A stretch of DNA of 64,000 nt, from assembly GCA_014825775.1 (NCBI GenBank), contig MVAQ01000011.1:1-64000 (forward strand), given 5' to 3'. Made by a program: the position numbers and the translations under genes. Shown piece after piece: positions 44,436-54,700 of the stretch. Under the pieces are notes generated by a model. That model worked only from the letters and a program-made list of their open reading frames with translations, made no database searches and was not told where the DNA came from. This DNA comes from Krasilnikovozyma curviuscula (Eukaryota; Basidiomycota; Tremellomycetes; Cystofilobasidiales; Mrakiaceae). Each line of letters begins with the position of its first letter. Within the stretch, counting starts at the first letter, position 1.

Positions 44436-47053
44436 TTAAACAATGTTGACAGCGTCACCAACAACAGGTTTCGGAGACTTCTCGTCGATTGATCCGCCGG
44501 AGGAGGAGTTCAACGCTCCCTCAGTCGCACCGGGTTCTCTAGCAGAGACGGTCGTGTCAGCGGTGAAGTGGCTCATTCTCGCCTCTGGGTCAAGCGCTAC
44601 GTAGTCGCTGTACCACCAAAATGTAAACCAAGTATGATGTTAGACCAGTTCCAGCAGTATGGTGTTCTAAAGACGAGACTCACTAAGCGAACTCGCCCAT
44701 CTCGGCGTCATCGATGCCGACGATCTCAGTCTCCTCATCGCATCTCAATCTCAGACCAGGAATGAAGTGCATGATCCAGCAGATAATAAATGAGACGACA
44801 AATGAGTATCCGATGATGGCAACACAGTTAGCGATCTGGTATGGGAAGAGGATGTAGCTGGAGAGAAGGATGACAGTGGGGTATCAGTTTAGGTCAGAAT
44901 ATTCTGGGGTGTGTGTTGGCATGGTAACTTACTTGTGGTTGATCCATCCTCCTGGGATAACAGTGACACCATCCAGACTGGCGATGGAAGCTTGAGCAAA
45001 GAGACCAGTGAGAAGACAACCGACAGCTCCTCCGACTTGTAGGCGCCGCATGTCAGTCAGTAAACTAATCGAAATCGTAGAGGCCGCAAAACGTTACTCA
45101 CTACCGTGAGAAGCAAAGATATCCAATGCATCGTCGATACGGAGCAAGAACTTGAGCTTGGTACCGTAATTACAAGCGAAAGCGGTGACGAAACCAATCG
45201 CGACAGCAGCAGGGGCGCCGACATATCCAGAAGCAGGGGTGATACCGACGAGACCACTGACGGCACCAGAGCAGAAACCGACAGCGGACCATTTGCGTTC
45301 GGCTCTCCAATCGAGTAGGAGCCAGGTGATTCCTCCGACGGACGCAGCTGGTGGTAGCATACGCAGAGGCAATCGGAACCAGAGTCAGCAAGCTAGATTA
45401 TTTGGTGCTGGTAATAAGTGATAAAAGTTGACTCACCAAGGTTGGTGACGATGCAGGCCGAGACCGCTCTCAAGTTGGCGCTGAGCGCAGACCCGCCATT
45501 GAAGCCAAACCATCCGAACCAGAGCATAGCAGTTCCAAGAATGACATACGTGACATTATGTGGTCTGTATGCAAGCACTTCCGTACCATAACCTCTTCGC
45601 TTGCCGAGATAGAGACTGACAGCGAGCGCGCCAGAGGCAGACGCCATGTGGACCGGCCCTCCGCCGGCAAAATCGAGGATTCCCTTTTTGAAGGACCAGC
45701 CTTGCGAGTTCCAGGTCCAGCATGCAATCGGGTCGTACACAATAGTAGCCCAGATGAAGACGTAAACGAGAATGGGGCCTGTGGAAGCAAGGGCAGGTGT
45801 TGAGCGTGAGATCACAAGAAACAAATATTGAAAAGAACGTACCGAGTCGAGCTCTCTCAACGAAACCACCCATAAGGAGAACAGGAGTGATAGCCGCGAA
45901 CATGCATTGGTCTGTTCAACGATCCAAGGATCATCTGGTCAATAGTTGCCTGAGAAATACGGTCGTGCTGGAACATCTCTCACAAATCATATAGACAGAG
46001 GAAGGGATACGGGTAGAACCGATCGAAGGACCATCGAGAACGTTTCTCAAAACGATATATTTCAAATCACCAATGAACGGGGATGCCGTTTCTGAGAACG
46101 CCAAAGAGACTGAGATGCGATAGCGCTTCGATCAATTGACGGGATACGAAGGGCGGAGAGAAGGGGAAGGTTTCACGTACAGCCCCAGAAAAACCACTGG
46201 AACGAGATGACTGCTAGGATTGCCATCGAGAGGTAGATGGTCGAGAGCGCGTTCTTTCGTCTCAAGAGGCCGGAGTAGAAAAATCCTGTCGAGAAGACAT
46301 CGCGAAGGGGAATCCCTGTCAGTGTTGTGGAAAGCCACTCGGCGCGTATAAACACAGAGAGCAAAGACTCACCAACACCTGGAATCCTGTTTTTGTTTGA
46401 AAGAGAGGATAAAAGTTTTGAGTACCACAATTCAATTAATGGATCGCCGCCAAGCCGATGGGGCGAAGGACACTACTGACATGATCCAGACCAACTACGA
46501 AGAGAACATAAGTTTAGAACATCGATCGTCAAGTCTAGCAGTGCAAGAGACGTATCACATACTGCGGTGGAAGCGAGAACCCTTTAAATTGATCAAAAGA
46601 TTGCAGAGACGCGTCAGCTTACCAGATGATAAGGGTAGAGGGCGCGTGTGCGATGGTGGGTGAAGAGGAAGGAACAAGTACTCACCAGGCGATATCACCA
46701 GCGTTGCTGTGGAACAAAGCATAATAAGAATACTTGTTAGTAAGAGAGTTCTACTGACTCGAGAGAAGTAGTTTTCCTCTCAATGGCCAGCGAGCGGGGA
46801 GCTATACGAACAGCCACTCGATGTGATAACTACGCGGAGCATTACACGAAAGGACTCACTAGACCTGAGGAGCACCGTCAGCGGTGGGCCAGCTGTTGGC
46901 GATGATATTGCCATCCCTACCCAATTCAATGCAATGCAAAAGTTCAGCGAAAGTGAGCGAGCGGACATGGCACACGACCAGAAAAGCGATGTCGAGGGGA
47001 TCAATGGAGGATCAATGGACGTACGGAGTAAGGGAGATGTTGACCTGGGACAT
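44436..47053 (-). CDS. Ammonium transporter, AMT/MEP family
   Basis: The start at 47053 reads MSQVNISLT; the next exons give DGNIIANSWPTADGAPQVYN and AGDIAW. Core helices include IPGVGFFYSGLLRRKNALST, AILAVISFQWFFWG, GPILVYVFIWATIVYDPIAC, and AMLWFGWFGFNGGSALSANL. Twin pore histidines are visible as FAGGGPVHMASASG and DALDIFASHG. RKWSAVGFCSGAVSGLVGIT and GYVGAPAAVAIGF match the second half. The cytoplasmic C-terminal tail, rich in Ser/Thr, ends at 44436 (VVGDAVNIV). It moves ammonium across the plasma membrane and may also sense it. The start codon faces that of a DUF3602 gene 980 bp away with GATAAG motifs between, suggesting nitrogen control. Confidence 0.93.
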
Positions 47054-47228
47054 GGCTTCGAAAACTTGGACCAAGAGCTTCCTGAGGGTGTTGGTTTGAA
47101 GGGAAGGGACAAAAAAATTCAAGGAGTCTTTGTGAAGGGAACAATTACGGCACGGTGAGAGGGTTCTCGTTCGAGGTCGATCCTGTGAAACTGCCCCACG
47201 GAGTTTGAATGTGATTGGCGAAAACACT

Positions 47229-47234
47229 GATAAG
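47229..47234 (+). promoter_or_regulatory. GATAAG site 1
   Basis: Consensus GATA-factor core on the plus strand, about 175 bases upstream of the transporter start. Confidence 0.4.
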
Positions 47235-47716
47235 ATGCTGCTGATCGTAGTTTTCTGTATTCCGGCTTCAAAATTGGCCAGGGGGGAAGCCGAAGACTGG
47301 ATGCAGATGCTGATATAGGCCAGAGGACGTAGGGGAATTGTTTTGGACAGCAAAATAGGTGGTGAAGATAAAACCACCACCCGCCCAGAAAACGCGCCAC
47401 CAACTCCAAAGTTCTGGATTTCACATTTCGTTTTGAAGTGGATGGGAGCCGCAAATCAGCCCATCACATCATTCCCTTGGTGTCTCGCCCCATCCTCATG
47501 CGTAAAAGCACCTTCCCAAATGTCCGGCCATCGTGCAGGGCCCTGCAATAGTCAACGAGATGCCTGTCGATGGTTGTTTACCTCTAGACGGGGTGCTGCG
47601 ATACAGCGCAGTAAACACCTGGTGAAACAGGACAGCAGGGGAAACGAGGTAACGAACAAGGTACTGAATTGAATCGAGCGGCCGATGAGAGCAACAAAAT
47701 TGAAAAAAAAAAAAAA

Positions 47717-47722
47717 AGATAA
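47717..47722 (+). promoter_or_regulatory. GATAAG site 2
   Basis: Consensus GATA-factor core after an A run, about 310 bases upstream of the DUF3602 start. Confidence 0.4.
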
Positions 47723-47820
47723 GCAGCCTGCTGCTAGAGCGCTCGCTGGTAAACAAACGAAGCGCCCTTTTGTCTCTCTGGTCGCAAATCCTCCCAACCG
47801 GCCGATGGCACTCGAACCTC

Positions 47821-47826
47821 CTTATC
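47821..47826 (-). promoter_or_regulatory. GATAAG site 3 (minus strand)
   Basis: The plus strand reads CTTATC, the reverse of the GATA-factor core, about 95 bases from site 2 and in the opposite orientation. Confidence 0.4.
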
Positions 47827-48033
47827 GTGTTGTAATAGTGTTTCCCCTCTCTACAGGCCACGTTTCTCCATACTATGCTATAAACAGCCGTTGAAAAAAA
47901 AATCGAGAGGGTTTCAGCTGGCGCGGAAGAAAATCGCAGCGTTTTTTTACCTCGAGAGAAAGAAATCGTAACCAACACCACCACCACACTCATTTTTAAA
48001 AAAGAAGCGAAACCAAACAGGTCATTACCAACG

Positions 48034-49028
48034 ATGGCTGAAGAACGATCCCAATCGAGAGGAAGAGAGCCCATGGTGAGCAGTCCTTTTTCTTCGTTCA
48101 CCTGGCGATGCTTAATGACTTGATGTCAGATGGCTGGCCTGAACAAATTTTGACTGAACTCCATACCTTTCTTCTGGCCTGTTAGATGTCGACTGGAAGA
48201 GGAGGAGCTGGTAATATCAGATCTCTTTCCAGGGATGCCAGAACAGTGAGTAGGGGTCCTCTCATTCTTTCTTGTTGCGGGAAGTCAACCTGCCGCTTCT
48301 GGACATGCCCACCTCCCCCCAAACCACTGACACCCTTCTCTCCATCTGCTTCTCGCCTCCACCCAATCAGACGGTTGATGACGGTGTCACCGCCTCCGTT
48401 GAAAGAGGCCGTGGTGTCAGAGACCACTCACTCGACAAGGTGCACTCGTCTGGACGAGGCGGCGCCGGCAACATTCGCTCCCCCTCCAGAGACCCAGCTG
48501 GCGAGCGCAGGAACTTGCTCGATGAAGAAGCTTTGGAGGCTCAGAAGATCAGAGAGAGAAGAATCGCTGAACAGGGCGCTCCTGTGAGTTCGGTCTCTCT
48601 GGCTTTGTTTTTTGTAGGTGTAGGTCTTGGCGAGGCTAAAATGTCGATGTTTGCTTGCCTTCTTTCAAACCTGGGGGCGACTATAGCACTCTTCTGGACG
48701 TGGTGGTGCTGGAAACATCTCCTCCCGCTCTCCTTCTGCTACCAGAGAGGTGAGCCGCGTTTTTCCGCTTTAAGGACCGCTTACCTTTGTATCTCACCAG
48801 CTAGCTTTCTGACTTCTCCAATTTCCTTTTCTATTCTCTGGAACTTTTTTTTGCATCTTTTGTAAACTTGATCAAACGTCTCTCTTAACAAAGGGCCACG
48901 AGCACGAGCGCGGCAGAGGCGAGCACCACCATTTGGGACCTGTCGACGCCCTCAAGGAAACCTTCAGGAACTTTTCCAGAAGCAAGAGCAGAGACCGTAC
49001 TGCCCCTCCTGCTACTGTTCAGGAATAA
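48034..49028 (+). CDS. DUF3602 protein, Par32/Amu1-like
   Basis: Five exons (48034-48075, 48186-48245, 48371-48583, 48687-48749, 48894-49028) give 170 residues. The hallmark GRGGAGNI occurs three times, at about residues 18-25, 62-69 and 109-116, each followed by Ser/Arg-rich sequence (IRSLSRD, IRSPSRD, ISSRSPS). A charged stretch (ALEAQKIRERRIAEQ) lies between copies two and three. The tail ends NFSRSKSRDRTAPPATVQE. The protein looks disordered and phosphorylatable, as expected of DUF3602. In budding yeast the family member Par32/Amu1 inhibits the ammonium transporters Mep1 and Mep3 downstream of TORC1 and Npr1. The head-to-head neighbour here is an ammonium transporter, so a similar role is a reasonable inference. 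Other DUF3602 proteins have no known function. Confidence 0.85.
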
Positions 49029-49325
49029 GAAATCTCTATGCGAGGGGTGTCAGTTTTTTTTTGTGAACGTTTGATGGCAAATGAATCTTTGTCGCAGCTT
49101 GTGATAATTTCGGGTCGGTTAAATTAAGCTTAATATTGTAGTGTTGACTAGCTTAGTGTCACTAATAACTAATCTATATATTAATGGTTTGGGGGATGAT
49201 TTTCGAACAAACGTCCTGCAATGCGGATGCGCTACTCAAAAACATCGATAGAAGCAAACCTCAACTCGTACAACAAAATCACAGCTACGCCTATTCCTAC
49301 AAACTGAAAAAATACATTCAGCTCA

Positions 49326-50856
49326 CTACGAGCTCAGACTCGGCAGCCCAAAGCATACCCCGCCTAAAACAGCGAGCATTGCGAGGCCCAACCAGACATT
49401 CCCAGCTCCCCACGCACGCTTCTGGGCGGCAGTAGCAGTAGCAGCAATACTAGCCTCTCTTCTCTTCAATGTTTCCTTCACTCCACCCTCATCCTCCAAA
49501 ACGGCCGTCGTCGCATTACCCACGACACTCTCTTCCTCCCACACCTCCACTGATGGCGAAGATATCTTCGTGATATCGACGCTGGCGACACCACCGAAAA
49601 AGTCCGTGAGGAGCGTCTCGTCCAGAGAGGATGTAAATAGGTCGGAGCGGTACCCCGCGTGCGAGTTGAACCTGCTGAAGTCGTATGTATCAAACTGGCA
49701 CCACCAAACGCTATATGATCAGCTTCTCACCGACATGAGCAAAAGTGGAGAGGGATACGAACGAGATCTTTCATTGTGTTACGGGATGTTTTGTTGATGT
49801 TTTCAAAGTACTCGAGGACGTAGTGAGTATATGAATCGATGACAGCTACACCAATATCTTGATCGTTATGATGCTTTGAAAAATGTCAAAAAAGTGAGTA
49901 CACGATCACAAAACTATTTAGTTTATAGCATAACGTACAGAATAAGAGCTCTCGTGGATATCTGAAGAGCCTGTTGCGATGATATTTGGTGAGTAGAGCT
50001 TGGAGTACATTGTGTTTGCCTGACAGGTGTCGATCATGTACAGAATCTTGTTATACCTGTTGAAAAAGAAAGGCCCACTTTCCGTGAGAATCGCTTCAAA
50101 GAATCAACAGACTCGTATTCTTTTACAGACGCACCTCTTCTTCTCCCACATCTGCTCGAAAGCATCAGCGACGTCGAATGCGCTGATCTCCTCATTATCC
50201 TGAAACTTCAAAAATTCATTCCCACCGTGACCGGTCATGTAAACAAACACATTACTCCTATCATCACTCAGTAACTTCTTGCTTCTTGGCGTGCCTTCGG
50301 GTACTCTGCCTGTCAGCACGCGAATGAACGATTCCACTGTCACCTCGTACCCGCGGTAGTCGACTTCGATGTTGTCACCATACAGGTCTAGCTGACGATC
50401 TGCGTTAGCGTACACTGTTCCCGGAAACGAGTTGCGAGCGTTACAGGCGACGTCGTCGGACAACATGAGGATGATGTGAGAGTCTGGGATTCCTAGTCGT
50501 TTGACCGTGCGGTACCTGGGTGCACCACGGAATTAGAATGAGAGTGAAAAGAAGGAGGAAACTGGTTCTTACATTCCTAGAGTATTGGCCATATGCTAGA
50601 AGGGTGTCAAGGTTGTCTATCAGGACAAAAGTTCTATTGAGTAGACAAAGAGGTACAGGATGACTTACCCTGTAGTTGAACCTGGAATTTGAGCAGAACA
50701 CAGTTAGACGAGAGCTCGGAACGCTCAAAATCAAAGAGAATAAGATACTTACCAGTATCGAGACGAGCATACCAGCACAGCCCAGTTGTTCGTATGGTCA
50801 GACGCAGCATGGACTAAGCTCAACGAGAGCACCGCAAGAGCTAATAGTACCTTCAT
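49326..50856 (-). CDS. GPI8: GPI transamidase catalytic subunit Gpi8/PIG-K
   Basis: The start at 50856 gives a signal peptide ([20 protein letters not shown]), then [20 protein letters not shown], the caspase-like C13 peptidase domain. The catalytic dyad is visible: VYMTGHGG (His) and [12 protein letters not shown] (Cys). [33 protein letters not shown] and the C-terminal helix [19 protein letters not shown] complete the family pattern (about 370 residues). Gpi8 is anchored in the ER membrane, where it cleaves the C-terminal signal of a preprotein and attaches the GPI anchor. The region holds two microexons: 50669-50681 (13 nt, coding FNYR) and 50573-50595 (23 nt, coding HMANTLG). Confidence 0.95.
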
Positions 50857-51701
50857 CGTATCCAACCAAAGAGCCTAGAAAGCAGCTGTTTTGGTTGAGC
50901 CTTGTGGTACCCTTCGGCTGGCCTGGTGAGTTGGAGGAGAATTTGACCAAAACGTGGTAGGCTGCTAAGTGTACGCGAGAATGCTGACTCTTGACCCATC
51001 AACCGTAACATCTTCTCGGATAACTTGTTCAATTTTTAGGGACCTTTTGGACTTAGATCTGGCTCTGAAGTGCTCTGTTGTATTCGTCATCCAGCTATAG
51101 TGCCGATTTCATTTGTGGAAGGAACAGCCAATGGTCGTCTCAACGGTTCTCCCTTTCCACGGAATGTAATAGAACGCTCGAAATCTTTAGAGGGCATAAT
51201 CTACAGCTTTCTCTTTCAGCCACCTAGGCACTATTGTCTCATAGTACATTTCCACAGGCGATGGAAAAGCGCAACTTCTGACATCCTGCAAGCAGAAATC
51301 AAGGTTCATAAGAAGATGAAAACGAAAGCTAACGAAAGGGTATGGATAGACGTAAACTAGATATTGGTCTGCCGTTTAGGAAGTCATCGGTTAGAAGGGA
51401 ACGTCAAGAGCGACAAGGAGAATAAGGAAAGGGACAAGGAAACCTAAATTGCAAGCGAGCGGTATACGGGGGCTGAATAAGAATAGCACAAAACATTTCG
51501 AGTGTCGTTAATTAGGTGTGGTGGCCGTTGGCAAGAGCAGGATGTTCGTCAACTTGATGCGCTTCGAAGGAATAGTCTGAGTTGTTATCGTCATGACCTT
51601 GGGGAGAGATCGCCCGTTCCCATCTACACAAGTCGAAAAAAGAAGTGGTGCCCAGTCAAAATCAAGATCAACACCACAAAAAGAAAAAGAAAAAGCTTCA
51701 T
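50857..51701. other. Intergenic region
   Basis: Between the GPI8 start (50856) and the stop of the Tea1-like gene (51702), both minus strand. It should hold the GPI8 promoter. Open frames such as 51070-51360 (plus) have no recognisable features. Confidence 0.5.
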
Positions 51702-54700
51702 TTACTGATGCAACTCCTTCTGCAGTGTCTCAAAGTCTGGTGTATCAGACGAGTTATGACTCGCTGAGGAAGGGTGATCTAATCCAGATCGATTGACGTC
51801 TAACAGCAACGCTATTCTCTGTTGAAGTTGCTCGTTCTCAGTCTGAAGGTTTAATAGCTCAGATTGGAGCCTCTTGACATCGTACCCACCACCAGCAGAG
51901 AGCTGTCTCAGTCGATCGACTTCATTCTCCAGTAGGGAGATCTTATCATTCGCAGCCCGTTGTTCAATGGAGAAGCTATCCTTCAGCATCGAATGTTCAG
52001 ACCTAAGTGTTGAGTGCTCGGTTGATAGCGATTGATGATCTACTGCGAGTTTAGACAGATGAGAAATTTGGCGTTGAGCGTCCTGAAGCTTAGTCCGGAG
52101 GGTGTCTGTTGACGCGTCGTCCAGGACTGGTGTATTTCGACCGTTGATTGCATCTCTAGTTCTGGCTCCAGCTTCTGAGCTGTTGGTACCACGAATGCCG
52201 TCAAGCTCACTTTGGAGTGATGCGTTGACGCCCTTCTGTTTCGTCAACTCATCTTTGATTCGACGAAGCATCTTCTCACTACCCTTTACGTAGTGGACTG
52301 CAACCTGGTAGTCGTGTTCAACCTAAAATATAGAAACAACGTTAGCAATCACCACCAGCATTATAGAGATAGAGAACGCGCCTGAGTGAGTTTTTCTTTG
52401 TGGGCTGCCTCGGCATCGTTGAGCTTCTTCTCAGCAGCCAAAGCTCTTTCTTCCAGCCCCTCATTACCAGAAGTTTGTTGCTCTCCAGAAGAAGCACCTC
52501 CTGAGCTCTTCAAAGCGGCAACTTGGGACTGCAGGCTTTCAACCTGAGCTTGGGCAGCAACATGCTTATCGGCCACTGCTTGAAGTTCTCTTCGAGTCTC
52601 TTCGTGTTGCTTGGATTGGTCAGCGAGTTGAGCTTCTAATTCTTTGGTGATTTGGGATGTTGAGCCGCTCGTTGAGAGCTTGTCTTCATTGACAGGAAGA
52701 CCGTTGTCCGCCAGCATGTTGCGAAGCATAGCGGCTTTAATGTTGACCTCATCATGTGCAGCTCTTCTCTCCCTCGATTCAAACTCTTTAGTAGTTAATT
52801 GATCCCTGAGACGGCCAGTATCGGAGAGAGCTGAAGCTAGCTTGGTACGAGCAGCATGAAGTTCGGAGCGAAGACCAGCATGATCGAGCTCGAGCTGCCG
52901 GTTACGCTTCCTGTGTTCAGCCAAGTTGGATTGGGATTCGTCAACTCTAGTACCCGCTTCGCCCAACATCTTTCGAAGAGATGATGCCTGCTCCTCCAGT
53001 GCTTGAACCTTGTCTTCATGACCGCGAGTAAGGTTTTCCTCGAACTCTTGCCGACTGCGATGATGATCAAGGATTTCGGCCAGTCCACCGGTGGAAAGCC
53101 CTCTGAGACTATCAGCTTCTTCTCTGGCTTTTGCCCAGGAGACCTCAACATCACGTAGTCTGCTGACTGCAGCCTCAGCTTCTTCGCTGCGAGTCTCGAG
53201 TTCGTTTCTGAGCTTGATAACTTCGGCCTCGAGGTTAACGGAATGATCACGTTCGCGTTGGTAAAGAGCTTCAGCTTCTTCAGCACGATTTCCTGTAGCA
53301 ACGAGTGAGAGCTGAGCTGCATCAAGAGCACGGGCGTGGAGGTCGACGGATTGTTTGAGTTCGTCATGCTGAGTTTGAACGAAATCTCTTGATGACAAGT
53401 GTTGCTGAGCTTGAACAGTAAGACTAACTACCTTATCAGCATGTTCTCTAAGAGTTGCTTCTGAGGTGGAAAGTTGTTCGTGCAAAGTCTCAAGTTCACC
53501 TCTCGCACGGAGGTGATTTTGCTCAGCAGCCACGGCTCTGTCCAGAGCATGCCCTTCCCTCTCCTCGGCACCTTGCCGCAATGTCTTTTCTAAAACCAAA
53601 GCATCAGAGACGGAGGCGAACTGTCGTTCTAATGCTTCATGGTCAGAGGAGACTTGAGCAGCGTGTCGTTCCAGTTGAGCAGACCGATCTCGTTCGAGTT
53701 TGGCAAGCTCTCCAGCTGAGCCAATTTCAAGAGCAGCAATCTTGGCCCGGTAGAAAGCTGATTCCTGAAGAGCATGTTGGCGCTCGGTATCAGCGTTGCT
53801 GAAGCGTTCCTGCCACATCTCGGCATCGGACGCCAGTTTCATCTACAAGAAACAAAGGCAACACAGAGTCAACACTTTATATCAAAGAAGAGACCAACAT
53901 GAAGCAAGACTCACCTGGAGAGCAGCATTGTCCTTCTTCGCAGCAATGACAGCGTCGCTCAGCTCAACGAATGCCTGATCCTCCTCCTCCTCACCCATCA
54001 AGTCACCTTCAACTCTGGACAACTCACTAGCTTCAGCATCATCTACCACAAATCCAGCCTTCTTGGCACGGTCAACGAGAGCACAGAGCCACTCTTCTCT
54101 CTTCTTCCCCTTCGCAACCTCACCTTCCTTCACTTTCAGCTCTCTGAGGACCTCAGCACCGCCAATCCCACTCAAACTCCCGGGTCGAGCATGACCTGGA
54201 ATGAATGCACCAGTTCCGTTTGGGCTACGAGGATTGTAGTAGAAGGCATCAGCTGGAGGCTGAGCCGACCCGTTGCTGGATCCACCAGACGAGTTGAGCT
54301 TCTCAGAAGCATTTTTTGTGACTGGACTGGGTGAGCGGATGTTGCCTCTGTTAGCGGCCGTGATACCAGGTGGGAAGACAGTTCGGGGCTGCATTGTGGG
54401 GTTCGACAGGCTGTTTGGAGAATTTGAATTGGACTGGTAACCGATTTGGGGAGACTCTCCATGTTGAGGCTGATACTGCTGCTGAGTAGGGACGCCAGAA
54501 ACCGAGCTAATGGATCCTGAAGGGCTCTGATAAGTACCACCTCCACTAGAGATACCTCTTGGTGGATAGTCATTAGGCGACATAGATCGAGATGGGTCTC
54601 CAATACCGTACGCAGCATCATCCTCTCTGCGAGGTCGAGGAGGAGCAGCACCAGTACCACCAGTGACAAACTTCTTTGTCTGAGAAGAACGGGAATCCGA

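Larger units (their letters stand above)
47054..48033. promoter_or_regulatory. Shared divergent promoter of the ammonium transporter and DUF3602 genes
   Basis: These 980 bases separate two start codons that point outward. Three exact GATAAG hexamers are present (47229-47234 and 47717-47722 on plus, 47821-47826 on minus), the core bound by fungal nitrogen GATA factors. A further GATATA and GATAAA lie between. A run of A (47703-47716) precedes the second site. No other gene is supported here. Confidence 0.55.

Noticed and set aside
52837..53367. 176-codon minus-strand frame within the Tea1-like coiled coil
   Set aside because: Out-of-frame shadow of the long coiled-coil exon, with no homology.
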